A stretch of DNA of 64,000 nucleotides, from positions 2,790,001 to 2,854,000 of the forward strand of contig NZ_AP028032.1 in the NCBI RefSeq assembly GCF_030296935.1, written 5' to 3'. Source of the stretch: Coprobacter fastidiosus (lineage in GTDB: Bacteria > Bacteroidota > Bacteroidia > Bacteroidales > Coprobacteraceae). Below are positions 43,445 through 52,860 of the stretch, piece after piece. How positions within the stretch are numbered: position 1 is the stretch's first letter; each line of letters starts with the position of its first letter. Below the pieces are notes generated by a model that made no database searches, was not told where the DNA came from, and saw only the letters and a list, made by a program, of their open reading frames with translations. The translations under genes were made by a program, and so were the position numbers.

Positions 43445-43471
43445 AAAAACTCCCTGATGTGAGAGTTTTTT
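43445..43471 (-). terminator. Terminator after HTCS gene
   Basis: AAAACTC and GAGTTTT pair with a 10-base loop, and T-rich sequence follows on the minus strand. It lies between the HTCS gene and the PL9 gene, so the PL9 gene needs its own promoter. Confidence 0.65.
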
Positions 43472-43480
43472 GTTTTTTAT

Positions 43481-46400
43481 TTACTTGTTTTTTCCTTGTA
43501 TCTTATCTTTATATTCAGTAGGAGTCATTCCGTACTTTTGTTTAAAACACCGACTGAAATAGCGAGGATCGCTGATCCCTACCATATAAGATATTTGAGA
43601 AATGTTGTATTCATCGTTACAAATCAGTTCGGTAGCTCTTGTCAAGCGAAATTCTCTTATATACTCTACGGGGGAAAGACCGGTAAGCGCCTTCAGCTTT
43701 TTGAAGAAGACAGTTCTTCCCAACCCTACTTGTGATACTAATTCATCGATTGTGAAGTCGCTGTTATCGAGTTCCTTTTCCAATACGACGGTAATTGTAT
43801 CAATGAATTTTTGATCGCGGGAGTTCAGTACCGGTTGATCGGGACTTTTTGTTTCAGAATTTTTGTTATCGGTAGAGTGAGAAGCGTAGTATTCCTGAAG
43901 TTTTTTACGTGCTCGCAAAATGTTCTCGATTTTGGCTTTCAGATAAGTTGCGCTAAACGGTTTGGTGATATAATCGTCTGCTCCGTTTTCCAAACCCTCC
44001 ATTTGATTCTCAAGCGATGATTTTGCTGTGAGCAAAATTACAGGAATATGGCTCGTATTAATGTCTTCTTTGAGTTTCCGGGTAAACTCTATTCCATCCA
44101 TTTCGGGCATCATAACATCCGAAATAACAATATCCGGTTGTAAATTGCTTAGCCGGTTCAAAGCATCTGCACCATTTATGGCTTTATGAACTTCATATTC
44201 GGAACATAGGATGGTGCGAAGAAATTCTTGCAAGTCGGTGTTATCCTCAACGACCAGTATAACTGGTTTTCCGGTAGATTCTTGCATCGGATTTCCTGCA
44301 TTGTCCGTATATCCGATATTTTCTTGAATATTTTTAGTTTCCTTATCTGTTGTTTCGGTTGTCAGTTCTTTTTTGATTAAATCGGCTTCGTTCCCGAAAT
44401 GCCTGTATCCTTTTCTGAAAGTTACAGTAAATGTACTGCCTTTACCTTCAATGCTTTTTACCTGTATGGTAGCGCCATGCATATTGATCAGTTCTTTTGT
44501 TAAGTGCATGCCTACTCCTGTTCCCGGCTGCTTAGAGAGATTTTGTTTTTCGGAACTGGAAAATCTGTCGAAAATCGAATTGATTTTATCTTTATTGATC
44601 CCTATACCTTCGTCCGAAACTTGAAGGATTAAGTTATCATTTGTTTCAGAGGTCTTGACCGTAATAGATTTATTCGAGAATGTAAATTTGAAGGCATTCG
44701 AAAGCAAATTGCTCAGGATCGTTTCGAGTTTTTCTTTATCAGCCCATAAAATCGCCCCGTGCGAATGATCTTCGACAGAGAAATGGATGTGACGTTCTTC
44801 TGCTAACGGATAAAAATTTTCACAGATTCGTTGTACTTCAACCCCGAAATTAATTTCTTCTACGCTTAGACGCATTTTTTTGTTTTGAATTTTCCTGAAA
44901 TCCAGGATTTCATTGATCAGCCTAAGCATACGATTTGTATTCCGCTCTACTAATTGGAGCTGTTCTTTGACTTCGGGATTTACTTTTTCATTATGTAAAA
45001 TATAATCTACCGGTCCGGCAATTAATGTCAGAGGGGTGCGGAGTTCGTGAGAAATATCCGTAAAAAAGCGAAGCTTCATTTGGGTTAGAGTGTGTTCCAT
45101 CTGCACTTCGTGTTTCAACCGATATATGGTGAACAGCACATACATGACTGTTCCCATAATAAGAAGCAATACTATGATATAAAATATATATCCGGCTGTG
45201 CTGTTCCAAAATGACGGTAAAACCTTTATTTTAAGTTCTCTTTCGTTATCGATCCATTTTCCGTCGCTATTTGTTGATTTTACACGAAAGGTATATTCTC
45301 CTTTGGGCAAATTGGTATAAGTTGCAGTCCGTTGGTTATTTGCGTATGTCCAATTTTTATCAAATCCTTCTAATTTATATGCGTAATGAATCAATGAAGG
45401 ATCTCTGAAATCCAAGGTTGAGAACTCTATACTGAAATCGGATTGTTTGTGCGTCAGTGTCATTTCTTCCTGATCATCTAAAAGTTCCTTTAACGGGGAG
45501 TCTTCTGTTGTCGGATCTACTTCTCTCCCGAACAAAAGAAAACGGCTGAATGTCAAAGGCGAAAAGTAATCTTGTTTTTTTAGTTTCTCGGGCGAGAAGA
45601 TATAAATTCCGTCATCACTGCCGAGAAGAATATCTTTACCCATTTTGCAGATTGTCGCTTCTGAAAAATAACGGACGTCAATTCCCGACTCGATGCCATA
45701 GTTCTCAAAAGTATTTTCTTTCGGTTTAAATTTGGTAATGGTGCTTTCTGTTCCCATCCATATATACCCTCGGCTATCTTCGGTAATGCTGTACACGATG
45801 TCGCTCGGTTGAGGAACTTGAGAAATATAATTTTCAAATTTGAAACGCTCATTCCATTGATATGGTGGTGTTATTTTCAGCAGTCCGCCTCCGAAAGTAC
45901 CGATATAAATTGTGTTATCCGATGCCGGATAAATGTAATGTACATCATTGGCCGTAAGGCCGTCTTTCGACATATTGTCTTGCCGCAAATGGTTGAATTC
46001 AAGGGATTCCGGAGACGTGAAATGTGTAGAGAAACAGAGAAGCCCGCCTGTTGTTCCGACAAACATATTACCGTTTTTATCGCAGCAGATATGACGTGTA
46101 CGGAAACAGGAGGTCATCGGATAGTTTTTCAATTGATTTCCCGGATGGATAAATCGTGTTTTGCCATTGGCGGTATCGATATAATTGATACCGCCACCAT
46201 AAGTGGCTATCCATATCCGTCCTTCTGTATCTTGTGTGACGCAATATACATTATTATGGCTCAGGCTGAAGGGGTTTTTCCGATCGTGTTTGAAATTTAC
46301 CATACGAAATCCGGAATGAATATCTTTTCCGGTTAACTTATAAAGACCGTTGCCTTTTGTCCCTAACCAGATATTTTTATCTTTATCTTGAAAAATACAG

Positions 46401-47908
46401 TAAACGATCCCTTTGAACGGGGTGCCGTTACCTATTTTTCCGTTATCTAATAATTTGCCTATGGGGGAGTAGTTGCGGTCATACAGGTATAACGAGCCTT
46501 CTTTTGTCGCTACCCATAGATTATTTTGATCGTCTTTGAATAGAAATCTCACTTCGTTTACAGAGAAAGAGTTTGCCGAAGTGTTCGGTCGGAGTATTTC
46601 AACGGGAGTTTCTACAAAGCTTATTTTTTCAAGGCCTTTCGAGTGTGTGCACAACCAAAGGTTTCCTTGGCGGTCTGAGAAGGCGGTGTGCAGGATATTC
46701 GAAAATTTTCTTGCCGGGTCTTCCGGTGCATTATAAAAATATTTTAGTTTGTTTTCTTGTCTGTCGTAATAAGAGAATGCACCTCCGGACGGGCGTATCC
46801 ATAATCTGCCTTTGCAATCTTCTGAAATAAAAGGTGTAGGGGGGTATGAGTAGGGATTAATGACATCTCCTTTTAGCCAGAAATAATCGGTAGTACCGTT
46901 TTTGAGATTATGATGCAAAACACCGGTTTCGGAAAGTAGTAACCATATTTCGTTATGGGAATCTATAAAAGCCGAAATCATTTGCTGATGACGGGCTTGT
47001 AACGGAAATGTGTCTTGTTTTACATGGGATATTTGTCGGGTCGTTATGTCATAGATAAAAAATCCGTCTCGTTCGGTAAGAAAAAGAAGCTGTTTGTTTT
47101 TAAGTTGTTTAATGGAACAGATTATGTCTTCGGTCGGAAGTTGAATCAGTTCTGATATTCCGTTGTCGCTTTGCCTGAATATTTGACCGGAAGAAGAAGA
47201 AAACCACATGTGTCCTCCACTGTATAAAGCATCGTATATAATCGGTTGATGTACAGATGAAGGATAATGTACAGGATACGAATTTCCTACGGAATCTACC
47301 GAAATCATACCTTGCTTTGTCATGATCCAACTGTTTTTCTGAGGATCAGTATAAATTTTGTTTACGATGTCACTCGGCAGTTTTTTATTTTTTGTAGAAT
47401 ACCAATGGCTGGTTAGATTGTGCGTTTCAGGATCGGTTTCGATTCTGAAACAGCCTTCGGTATCGGATAATAACCACATCTTTCCTTCTCCGGCATGTTG
47501 AATATGTGTAATCCCTTTTCCACGATTGCTCCTTTCATGGGCATTTATCGGAATATTGTTGAATTTTTCTGAGCGGGGATCAAATCGGTGTACCTGACCG
47601 TCATAGGAGAGTACCCAAATGTATTGGTAACTATCTTCAATAATCAAGTCTACCCGGTTGTTTATCAGGCTTTCAGGATCAGAAGGCGTGGATTTATAAG
47701 TTTTAAACCGATACCCGTCGAATTTGCTTAACCCATTCCATGTCCCGAACCACATGAACCCCTTTTTGTCTTGAGTAATACTCATAACCGTTTTTCCGGA
47801 TAGTCCGTCGTCAGGAGCATAATGAGCGAAACTGCACTTTGGCTGGGCGTATGATAGCCCTTTAATACAGCATAATAGTGTTAGGATGATAGTAAATTTA
47901 AGTTTCAA
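43481..47908 (-). CDS. Hybrid two-component system sensor/regulator (HTCS)
   Basis: The 1475-residue protein combines a sensor kinase, response regulator and transcription factor. After the signal peptide (to about 22) come periplasmic Reg_prop beta-propeller repeats (about 30-740, many ITQDKKGFMWFGT-type units) and a Y_Y_Y domain (about 790-880). A membrane segment lies at about 903-928. HisKA has SHELRTPL (H954), then come HATPase (GTGVGMHLTKEL), a receiver (D1264 in ISDVMMPEMDG) and an AraC-type DNA-binding domain (about 1370-1470). HTCS proteins sense a released oligosaccharide and switch on the neighbouring polysaccharide genes. The PL9, PL1 and GH28 neighbours point to a pectin fragment. 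It follows the DUF4861 gene after 29 bases. Confidence 0.95.
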   Translation of the reverse strand: MKLKFTIILTLLCCIKGLSYAQPKCSFAHYAPDDGLSGKTVMSITQDKKGFMWFGTWNGLSKFDGYRFKTYKSTPSDPESLINNRVDLIIEDSYQYIWVLSYDGQVHRFDPRSEKFNNIPINAHERSNRGKGITHIQHAGEGKMWLLSDTEGCFRIETDPETHNLTSHWYSTKNKKLPSDIVNKIYTDPQKNSWIMTKQGMISVDSVGNSYPVHYPSSVHQPIIYDALYSGGHMWFSSSSGQIFRQSDNGISELIQLPTEDIICSIKQLKNKQLLFLTERDGFFIYDITTRQISHVKQDTFPLQARHQQMISAFIDSHNEIWLLLSETGVLHHNLKNGTTDYFWLKGDVINPYSYPPTPFISEDCKGRLWIRPSGGAFSYYDRQENKLKYFYNAPEDPARKFSNILHTAFSDRQGNLWLCTHSKGLEKISFVETPVEILRPNTSANSFSVNEVRFLFKDDQNNLWVATKEGSLYLYDRNYSPIGKLLDNGKIGNGTPFKGIVYCIFQDKDKNIWLGTKGNGLYKLTGKDIHSGFRMVNFKHDRKNPFSLSHNNVYCVTQDTEGRIWIATYGGGINYIDTANGKTRFIHPGNQLKNYPMTSCFRTRHICCDKNGNMFVGTTGGLLCFSTHFTSPESLEFNHLRQDNMSKDGLTANDVHYIYPASDNTIYIGTFGGGLLKITPPYQWNERFKFENYISQVPQPSDIVYSITEDSRGYIWMGTESTITKFKPKENTFENYGIESGIDVRYFSEATICKMGKDILLGSDDGIYIFSPEKLKKQDYFSPLTFSRFLLFGREVDPTTEDSPLKELLDDQEEMTLTHKQSDFSIEFSTLDFRDPSLIHYAYKLEGFDKNWTYANNQRTATYTNLPKGEYTFRVKSTNSDGKWIDNERELKIKVLPSFWNSTAGYIFYIIVLLLIMGTVMYVLFTIYRLKHEVQMEHTLTQMKLRFFTDISHELRTPLTLIAGPVDYILHNEKVNPEVKEQLQLVERNTNRMLRLINEILDFRKIQNKKMRLSVEEINFGVEVQRICENFYPLAEERHIHFSVEDHSHGAILWADKEKLETILSNLLSNAFKFTFSNKSITVKTSETNDNLILQVSDEGIGINKDKINSIFDRFSSSEKQNLSKQPGTGVGMHLTKELINMHGATIQVKSIEGKGSTFTVTFRKGYRHFGNEADLIKKELTTETTDKETKNIQENIGYTDNAGNPMQESTGKPVILVVEDNTDLQEFLRTILCSEYEVHKAINGADALNRLSNLQPDIVISDVMMPEMDGIEFTRKLKEDINTSHIPVILLTAKSSLENQMEGLENGADDYITKPFSATYLKAKIENILRARKKLQEYYASHSTDNKNSETKSPDQPVLNSRDQKFIDTITVVLEKELDNSDFTIDELVSQVGLGRTVFFKKLKALTGLSPVEYIREFRLTRATELICNDEYNISQISYMVGISDPRYFSRCFKQKYGMTPTEYKDKIQGKNK

Positions 47909-47937
47909 GGCTCTTTATAATTGGTTTCGAAACAAAT

Positions 47938-49122
47938 TTAATAATTTATTTCTAACAAATTGCAAGGCCGGGAAGCCCAAATTCGGACATATTTGAAAAA
48001 ATCCTTTGAATTGTGATATCCGAAAGTTTCTTTGTGTGAACATACGGTTATGCGATAGTTTATTTGATTGTTATTGTCCGGTTCGACCAAGTATAAATAA
48101 TTCGCTTTGTCTTCAGCGGGTTTGATGCATTTTGCTTTTCGAAGATCTACCGCTAAGCCGAGAGTCTGTTTCTCGTATTTTATTGTATCGTTTACAGGGA
48201 AATCCGTACCCCAAACGGCAATTCTGTTTTTTCCGTTTTGATCCATTTCGCAGTCTTTGATTTTTTGTACTCCGGTGCAAAAAATAAGACTGTCCGTATC
48301 TCCGGTAAATGTATTGTAAACTTCTGCATCGCGATGTCCTGCATATAAAATATAGCGAGATTTCAAATCTATTTTTTTCCCATTGTAAAGCCATCCGTAG
48401 CTGTTCATATCTACTACCGTTCTTAATGGGCCGCTTGCAATGATGCGGGCTTCACGGTTATCTACCGGTTCTATATGTATGGCCTTTTTCCCGTTCCAAC
48501 CTTTTAGTGTCCCGACTCCGGTACTTCCGCTTACTCTCAGGATGTCATCACCGAATCCTTCGGCAAGTTGTTCATCTGTCGGATACCAAAGCGAACGTGC
48601 CAGTTCCAATTGTTTATGATATTTACCATATACATCCACAGTCTGTTTTTTATCAAAATAGATGCGGTAAGCCATTAGTTCAGATTCGAATGCCGGTCCG
48701 TGATGATGGAGATTTTTGTAGAGCGTTCCGGTCGGAGAAGATGCTTCCGTAATCGGAGTAATGGATTTATCTTTCTCTTTTTTGAACATTTGAGCATGTA
48801 CGCGGGCTGCATATCTGTTTGTCGGGAATGGCTTTTCAGAAAATGTAATAGTGAATTCCTTTTTTTCTTTACCTTTAAAATCCGAAAGAAAAACGATTTC
48901 ATCGGCTATGCCGTCTTGGTCGAGATCATCGAGCTGAGATGCAATTTCTTTTCCTTTATAATAGATGGTGACTCCTTTTACGTTATTGTCTTTTACAGGT
49001 AGAACGATAGCTGCATCGTAAATCTGCTCATTCGAATTGTTCCGGACTCTGCATGTCCGGGTTACTTGAGCTTGTACCCACAGACTTGAGAATATGAAAA
49101 TGAAAACGGTTAAATATTTCAT
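47938..49122 (-). CDS. DUF4861 family protein
   Basis: Taken from the ATG at 49122, the product has 394 residues and a signal peptide MKYLTVFIFIFSSLWVQAQ. The longer in-frame start at 49200 falls in the terminator of the upstream gene and adds no signal, so it is rejected. The mature part matches DUF4861: VRNNSNEQIYDAAIVLPVKD, LHHHGPAFESELMAYRIYFD and PRANNLLEINY-like end. DUF4861 proteins recur in pectin and rhamnogalacturonan loci and are thought to be enzymes or binding proteins; the activity is not firmly known to me. It shares a transcript with the HTCS gene. Confidence 0.8.
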   Translation of the reverse strand: MKYLTVFIFIFSSLWVQAQVTRTCRVRNNSNEQIYDAAIVLPVKDNNVKGVTIYYKGKEIASQLDDLDQDGIADEIVFLSDFKGKEKKEFTITFSEKPFPTNRYAARVHAQMFKKEKDKSITPITEASSPTGTLYKNLHHHGPAFESELMAYRIYFDKKQTVDVYGKYHKQLELARSLWYPTDEQLAEGFGDDILRVSGSTGVGTLKGWNGKKAIHIEPVDNREARIIASGPLRTVVDMNSYGWLYNGKKIDLKSRYILYAGHRDAEVYNTFTGDTDSLIFCTGVQKIKDCEMDQNGKNRIAVWGTDFPVNDTIKYEKQTLGLAVDLRKAKCIKPAEDKANYLYLVEPDNNNQINYRITVCSHKETFGYHNSKDFFKYVRIWASRPCNLLEINY

Positions 49123-49186
49123 GTAATAAATTTGTCGGGACGGATAATTAAAAAGAGTTTCCATAAATTTAAACTGGTTCTGAGGT

Positions 49187-49223
49187 AAAACCATAAGCAC
49201 GATTTGTCTCGGCTTATGGTTTT
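49187..49223 (-). terminator. Terminator after GH28 gene
   Basis: AAAACCATAAGC and GCTTATGGTTTT form a perfect 12-bp stem with a 13-base loop. It separates GH28 from DUF4861 and shows that the 49200 start of the latter is not used. Confidence 0.85.
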
Positions 49224-49280
49224 GTCAACACACAAATAATATGATATTAAAGGATAATTCCGGTAATTTGTCCGAAGTTA

Positions 49281-50969
49281 TTATTTCAAAACAATTGCTT
49301 TTTCGGAAACTTCAGTTCCGATTTTTGCATTTGCTTCCAGCCGGGAAGAGTTTTTGATCTGAATATTTTCAGTCTTTTCACCGCTGATAGTAAGTGCTCC
49401 TTCTTTTGTCGGACAAGAAAAATTATCTACAAGAATATTTTTCGAGTTCTTAATTGTCAATGCAGCTCCTTTAGAAGGGGATATTTTTACGTTCTTGAAT
49501 ATTGCTCCGGTAGTTTCGACAACTTCTGCTCCCAATTGTGCTGTGATATTGCAATCGCTGACAGTTACATTTTGTACGTTCATTTCGGGGAGTCCGTTGA
49601 AATACATCGCCCGGCGAGCACCTTGACAGTTGACTCTTGAAATTGTAATATTTCTGAAAGCCGGAGTTTCTTCGGTTACGGCAGGGATGTTGCTTTCTTC
49701 TTTTACTTCATCCCCGTCGGCGAGAACTTCAGAAGCGGATTTACCTCCGTAGTACAGATCGAACAGTAACGCATCGGTAGGGATATTGATCATGTCGATG
49801 TTCTTGATAAAGATATTTTCTACGACCCCTCCGCGTCCCCGAGTACTTTTAAAGCGCAGTCCGACATCTGTTCCAAGAAATTGACAGTTCGATACCGATA
49901 TGTTTTTCACACCGCCAGACATTTCGCTTCCTACGACAAAGCCTCCGTGTCCGTGATACACGACACAATTATCGACAATAACGTTTTCACAAGGTATTCC
50001 ACGTTTGCGTCCGTCAGCGTCTTTCCCCGATTTTATACAGATTCCGTCATCACCGACATCAAAAGAGCAATTCGTAACGATTGTGTTTTTACAAGACTCT
50101 ATATCTAATCCGTCACCGTTTTGAGAATACCATGGGTTTCGGACGGTAAGATTTTCTATCGTTACGTTTTCGCACATGAGAGGGTGGAGGTTCCAACTGG
50201 GAGAATTTTGAAAGGTTACTCCTTGTAACAATACGTTTGTGCAATCGATAAAACTTAGTAGTACCGGACGAAGAAAGTCTTTTACTTCTTCCCATTCTTC
50301 GTCGGTTTTCAGCCCGCGAGGAACATTCATGTCACTACGCTCGTTTCCGAGTTTCGATTTTGCCGAGGGATACCAAATATCCTTTTTGTCATTCAATACT
50401 CCGCCTTTTTGCAATAAGGCTTTCCATTGGCTTGCCGTGAGTTTCGATTTCTTGACAGGACGCCAAGCATCCCCGTTTCCATCGATAGTTCCTTTCCCTG
50501 TTATAGCAATATTGACAGCTCCTTTGGCACTTATAGGCGATTGGCATCTGCGTGTATCCAATCCTTCGAAAGACGTATGTACGATCGGGTATAAATCGAA
50601 GTCGTCGCTGAATAAAATTATAGCTCCTCCTTGGAGATATATATGAATGTTGCTTTTCAATACGATCGGTCCTGTGTACCATATTCCTTGAGGTATAACA
50701 AGAGTTCCGCCTCCTTTTTTTTCTAAGGCCTCTATTGCTTTGGCAAAGGCTTCGCTATTGAGTGTAGTCCCGTCTCCTACACCTCCGAACTGAGTTATAG
50801 TAACTTTATAATCGGGAAATACAGGGCGTTGTACCGGATCCATTTTGAAAGGGAGATTCTTATAGAGTTCTTGAGATGACACTCCTTTACTTTTTGCTAA
50901 AACGGATGTGGTGAACATTGAAAAAATAATAGTACCGAATAGTATCGGTTTGAAAAATTTGTTCATCAT
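49281..50969 (-). CDS. GH28 polygalacturonase
   Basis: The 562-residue protein has a signal peptide (to about 25) and a right-handed beta-helix with all four GH28 signatures. These are NGDGLD near 287 (NTD position), [11 protein letters not shown] near 306 (DD), [10 protein letters not shown] near 340 (G/QHG) and [10 protein letters not shown] near 370 (RIK). The catalytic Asp residues are therefore present. GH28 enzymes hydrolyse galacturonic-acid linkages in pectin. It has its own promoter region and a strong terminator. It lies between PL1 and the DUF4861-HTCS pair in the pectin locus. Endo or exo action is not visible; the periplasm is the likely site. Confidence 0.93.
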   Translation of the reverse strand: MMNKFFKPILFGTIIFSMFTTSVLAKSKGVSSQELYKNLPFKMDPVQRPVFPDYKVTITQFGGVGDGTTLNSEAFAKAIEALEKKGGGTLVIPQGIWYTGPIVLKSNIHIYLQGGAIILFSDDFDLYPIVHTSFEGLDTRRCQSPISAKGAVNIAITGKGTIDGNGDAWRPVKKSKLTASQWKALLQKGGVLNDKKDIWYPSAKSKLGNERSDMNVPRGLKTDEEWEEVKDFLRPVLLSFIDCTNVLLQGVTFQNSPSWNLHPLMCENVTIENLTVRNPWYSQNGDGLDIESCKNTIVTNCSFDVGDDGICIKSGKDADGRKRGIPCENVIVDNCVVYHGHGGFVVGSEMSGGVKNISVSNCQFLGTDVGLRFKSTRGRGGVVENIFIKNIDMINIPTDALLFDLYYGGKSASEVLADGDEVKEESNIPAVTEETPAFRNITISRVNCQGARRAMYFNGLPEMNVQNVTVSDCNITAQLGAEVVETTGAIFKNVKISPSKGAALTIKNSKNILVDNFSCPTKEGALTISGEKTENIQIKNSSRLEANAKIGTEVSEKAIVLK

Positions 50970-51074
50970 GTTATTTATTAAAAAGGTGTTATATATTTAT
51001 ATTGCAAAACAACTCCTTTATTTTAGTATAAACGTGTATTTTTTGTGCTATTAGGTGGATAATCATGAAAAACG

Positions 51075-52508
51075 TTATTTTATTACCGGATAAATCTCTT
51101 TTACAGAGATGATAGCGTTTTTGTTACCGGCTTTCACGATTTCTTCGACCAAACTGTTTAAATAAATTTCCAGGTAAGTGTAACCGCTCGAATGGGTTTT
51201 AGCCCCGTCTGTTTTGTCATTCGGATTCAGATTGTGAGCTATTTCCCATTCATCAGGGATACCGTCACCATCACTGTCTTTAGGCGCTGGAGCCGATTGA
51301 TAAGTGATATAACCTCCTACATCGTTCTGGCTGTCGATAATTCCTCCTGTACTGCCTTTTGATCCTTTGTATTTGAATGTCCCGGTCATAGTCTCGTTAG
51401 TTACGCGTGTATCTATAATATCCCTGGCATAAGATGCTCCGGCATAACGTAAAACAGCGAGGAAAGCTTTCTGGGCATCATGGGTTGTCGTATTTTCGAA
51501 TGGAAATTCAGTGTCTGATTTGAAAATATCTTTGTCCATAGTTTTAGGTTTCGGTTCTATTCCTTTCCAATTATTCTTGGTTACATCGGGAGCTCCGTCC
51601 ATATAGTTTCCGTCAACATAAAATTTTCCCGTAACGCCAGCAGGTTGATTGTTTTTTCCATCATCTACCCCCGGAGAAAAAATACGTTTTCTGTTTTTCA
51701 ATGTTGCCGGTCCTGGTTTATAATAGTTGTTTACGATGTTGTAATTCCCGCCTTCTGCAGCATAACCGCTGTTCGATCCCCAGTTATAAATGACATTATT
51801 TCTGAGATCTACAAGTTCCAGATCGGGACGGTTCGTATAACGACTTCCGCAAAAACGGGGGTTGCGACTATCGTGACAGGCTAAAAGGTTGTGATGAAAA
51901 CTTGCTTTTTGGCCTCCCCATATTGCTCCGTATCCGTGATTTCCTTTAGCGTGGATCGATGTTCTCAGACTTTCGCTTAGGATGCACCATTGCAGAGTGA
52001 AATTTTCGTTGTTATAAAAAGAAGAACACTCATCGGTACTCCAGCTCATACTGCAATGGTCTATGATAATATTTTTATGATTTCGTCCCCACAATGCATC
52101 ATTCTCGTCTTTTTCCTGATCGCCTAATCTGCATCGGATAAAGCGGATGATGACATTGTCGGCCTTTATTGCAAGAGAATGATTTTTCAGGCAGATACCA
52201 TCTCCCGGAGCTGTCTGTCCGGCGATGGTAATATCCCCTTTATTGATACTGAGAGGTTCGTTGAGTTCTATCGTTCCGGATACGTCGAAAACAATTGTAC
52301 GAGGACCTGTTTTTCCGATGGCATGACGCAGTGTTCCCGGCTCTTTCGTGTCGGCCAGAGAAGTTACATGATAGACAGCCCCGCCTCTGCCTCCGGTAGT
52401 TGTATAACGGGCATATCCTTCAGCACCGGGGAAAGCGGGAGTTTGAGCTTGTATAGATAAACTTAAGCAAAGTGATAAGCAAATCGACAAAATAATTTTA
52501 TGTGTCAT
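51075..52508 (-). CDS. PL1-type pectate lyase
   Basis: The 477-residue secreted protein has a signal peptide (to about 21) and the PL1 start [18 protein letters not shown]. The beta-helix core follows with [12 protein letters not shown] near 150 (calcium-binding Asp) and DSRNPRF near 215, matching the RxPxxR catalytic arginine region. A C-terminal [12 protein letters not shown] motif is a calcium-binding type often found in Bacteroides pectate lyases. PL1 enzymes cut homogalacturonan by beta-elimination. It is the first minus-strand gene of the pectin locus, with its own promoter region next to repeat copy D. Confidence 0.9.
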   Translation of the reverse strand: MTHKIILSICLSLCLSLSIQAQTPAFPGAEGYARYTTTGGRGGAVYHVTSLADTKEPGTLRHAIGKTGPRTIVFDVSGTIELNEPLSINKGDITIAGQTAPGDGICLKNHSLAIKADNVIIRFIRCRLGDQEKDENDALWGRNHKNIIIDHCSMSWSTDECSSFYNNENFTLQWCILSESLRTSIHAKGNHGYGAIWGGQKASFHHNLLACHDSRNPRFCGSRYTNRPDLELVDLRNNVIYNWGSNSGYAAEGGNYNIVNNYYKPGPATLKNRKRIFSPGVDDGKNNQPAGVTGKFYVDGNYMDGAPDVTKNNWKGIEPKPKTMDKDIFKSDTEFPFENTTTHDAQKAFLAVLRYAGASYARDIIDTRVTNETMTGTFKYKGSKGSTGGIIDSQNDVGGYITYQSAPAPKDSDGDGIPDEWEIAHNLNPNDKTDGAKTHSSGYTYLEIYLNSLVEEIVKAGNKNAIISVKEIYPVIK

Positions 52509-52623
52509 AATGTTATGGATTTAAGAGCTAATTTTATGAGTGCAATATTATATACTATTTATAAAACTAAGGTGCACAAATTAGCTGAATAAGAGTAAAT
52601 ATTGTTACTTATGCTATCCTTTC

Positions 52624-52785
52624 AGAGCCTGTTTGAATTTTCACCTACATTTTTTTAGAGAGGTTTTCTGTTTTTGATAAGGACTATGGGTTATATGACG
52701 TGCAGGAACGGAGAAACAGATTGAAAAGAGAGCCAAAAAGTTCAGGTATATAATTTTATATTGGAAAATTTAAATAGGCTCTTAA
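52624..52785 (-). repeat. Dispersed intergenic repeat, copy D
   Basis: This copy has the clearest terminal repeats. The right end is AGAGCCTGTTTGAATTTTC, and the left end read on the minus strand is AGAGCCTATTTAAATTTTC (17 of 19 equal). The core GAAACAGATTGAAAAGAGAGCC corresponds to the cores of copies B, C and E. It lies in the 352-base gap between the PL1 and LTA-synthase-like genes. Confidence 0.8.
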
Positions 52786-52816
52786 CGAAGATTACTGCTA
52801 TTTCATAGAAAAAAGA

Positions 52817-52824
52817 TACATTTG
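52817..52824 (+). promoter_or_regulatory. -7 box of LTA-synthase-like gene
   Basis: TACATTTG directly precedes the gene. A longer in-frame start at 52822 would lie inside this box, so the ATG at 52861 is preferred. Confidence 0.55.
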
Positions 52825-52860
52825 CAATTCGTTAGCAAATTGTCAAAATTATCACGTATT

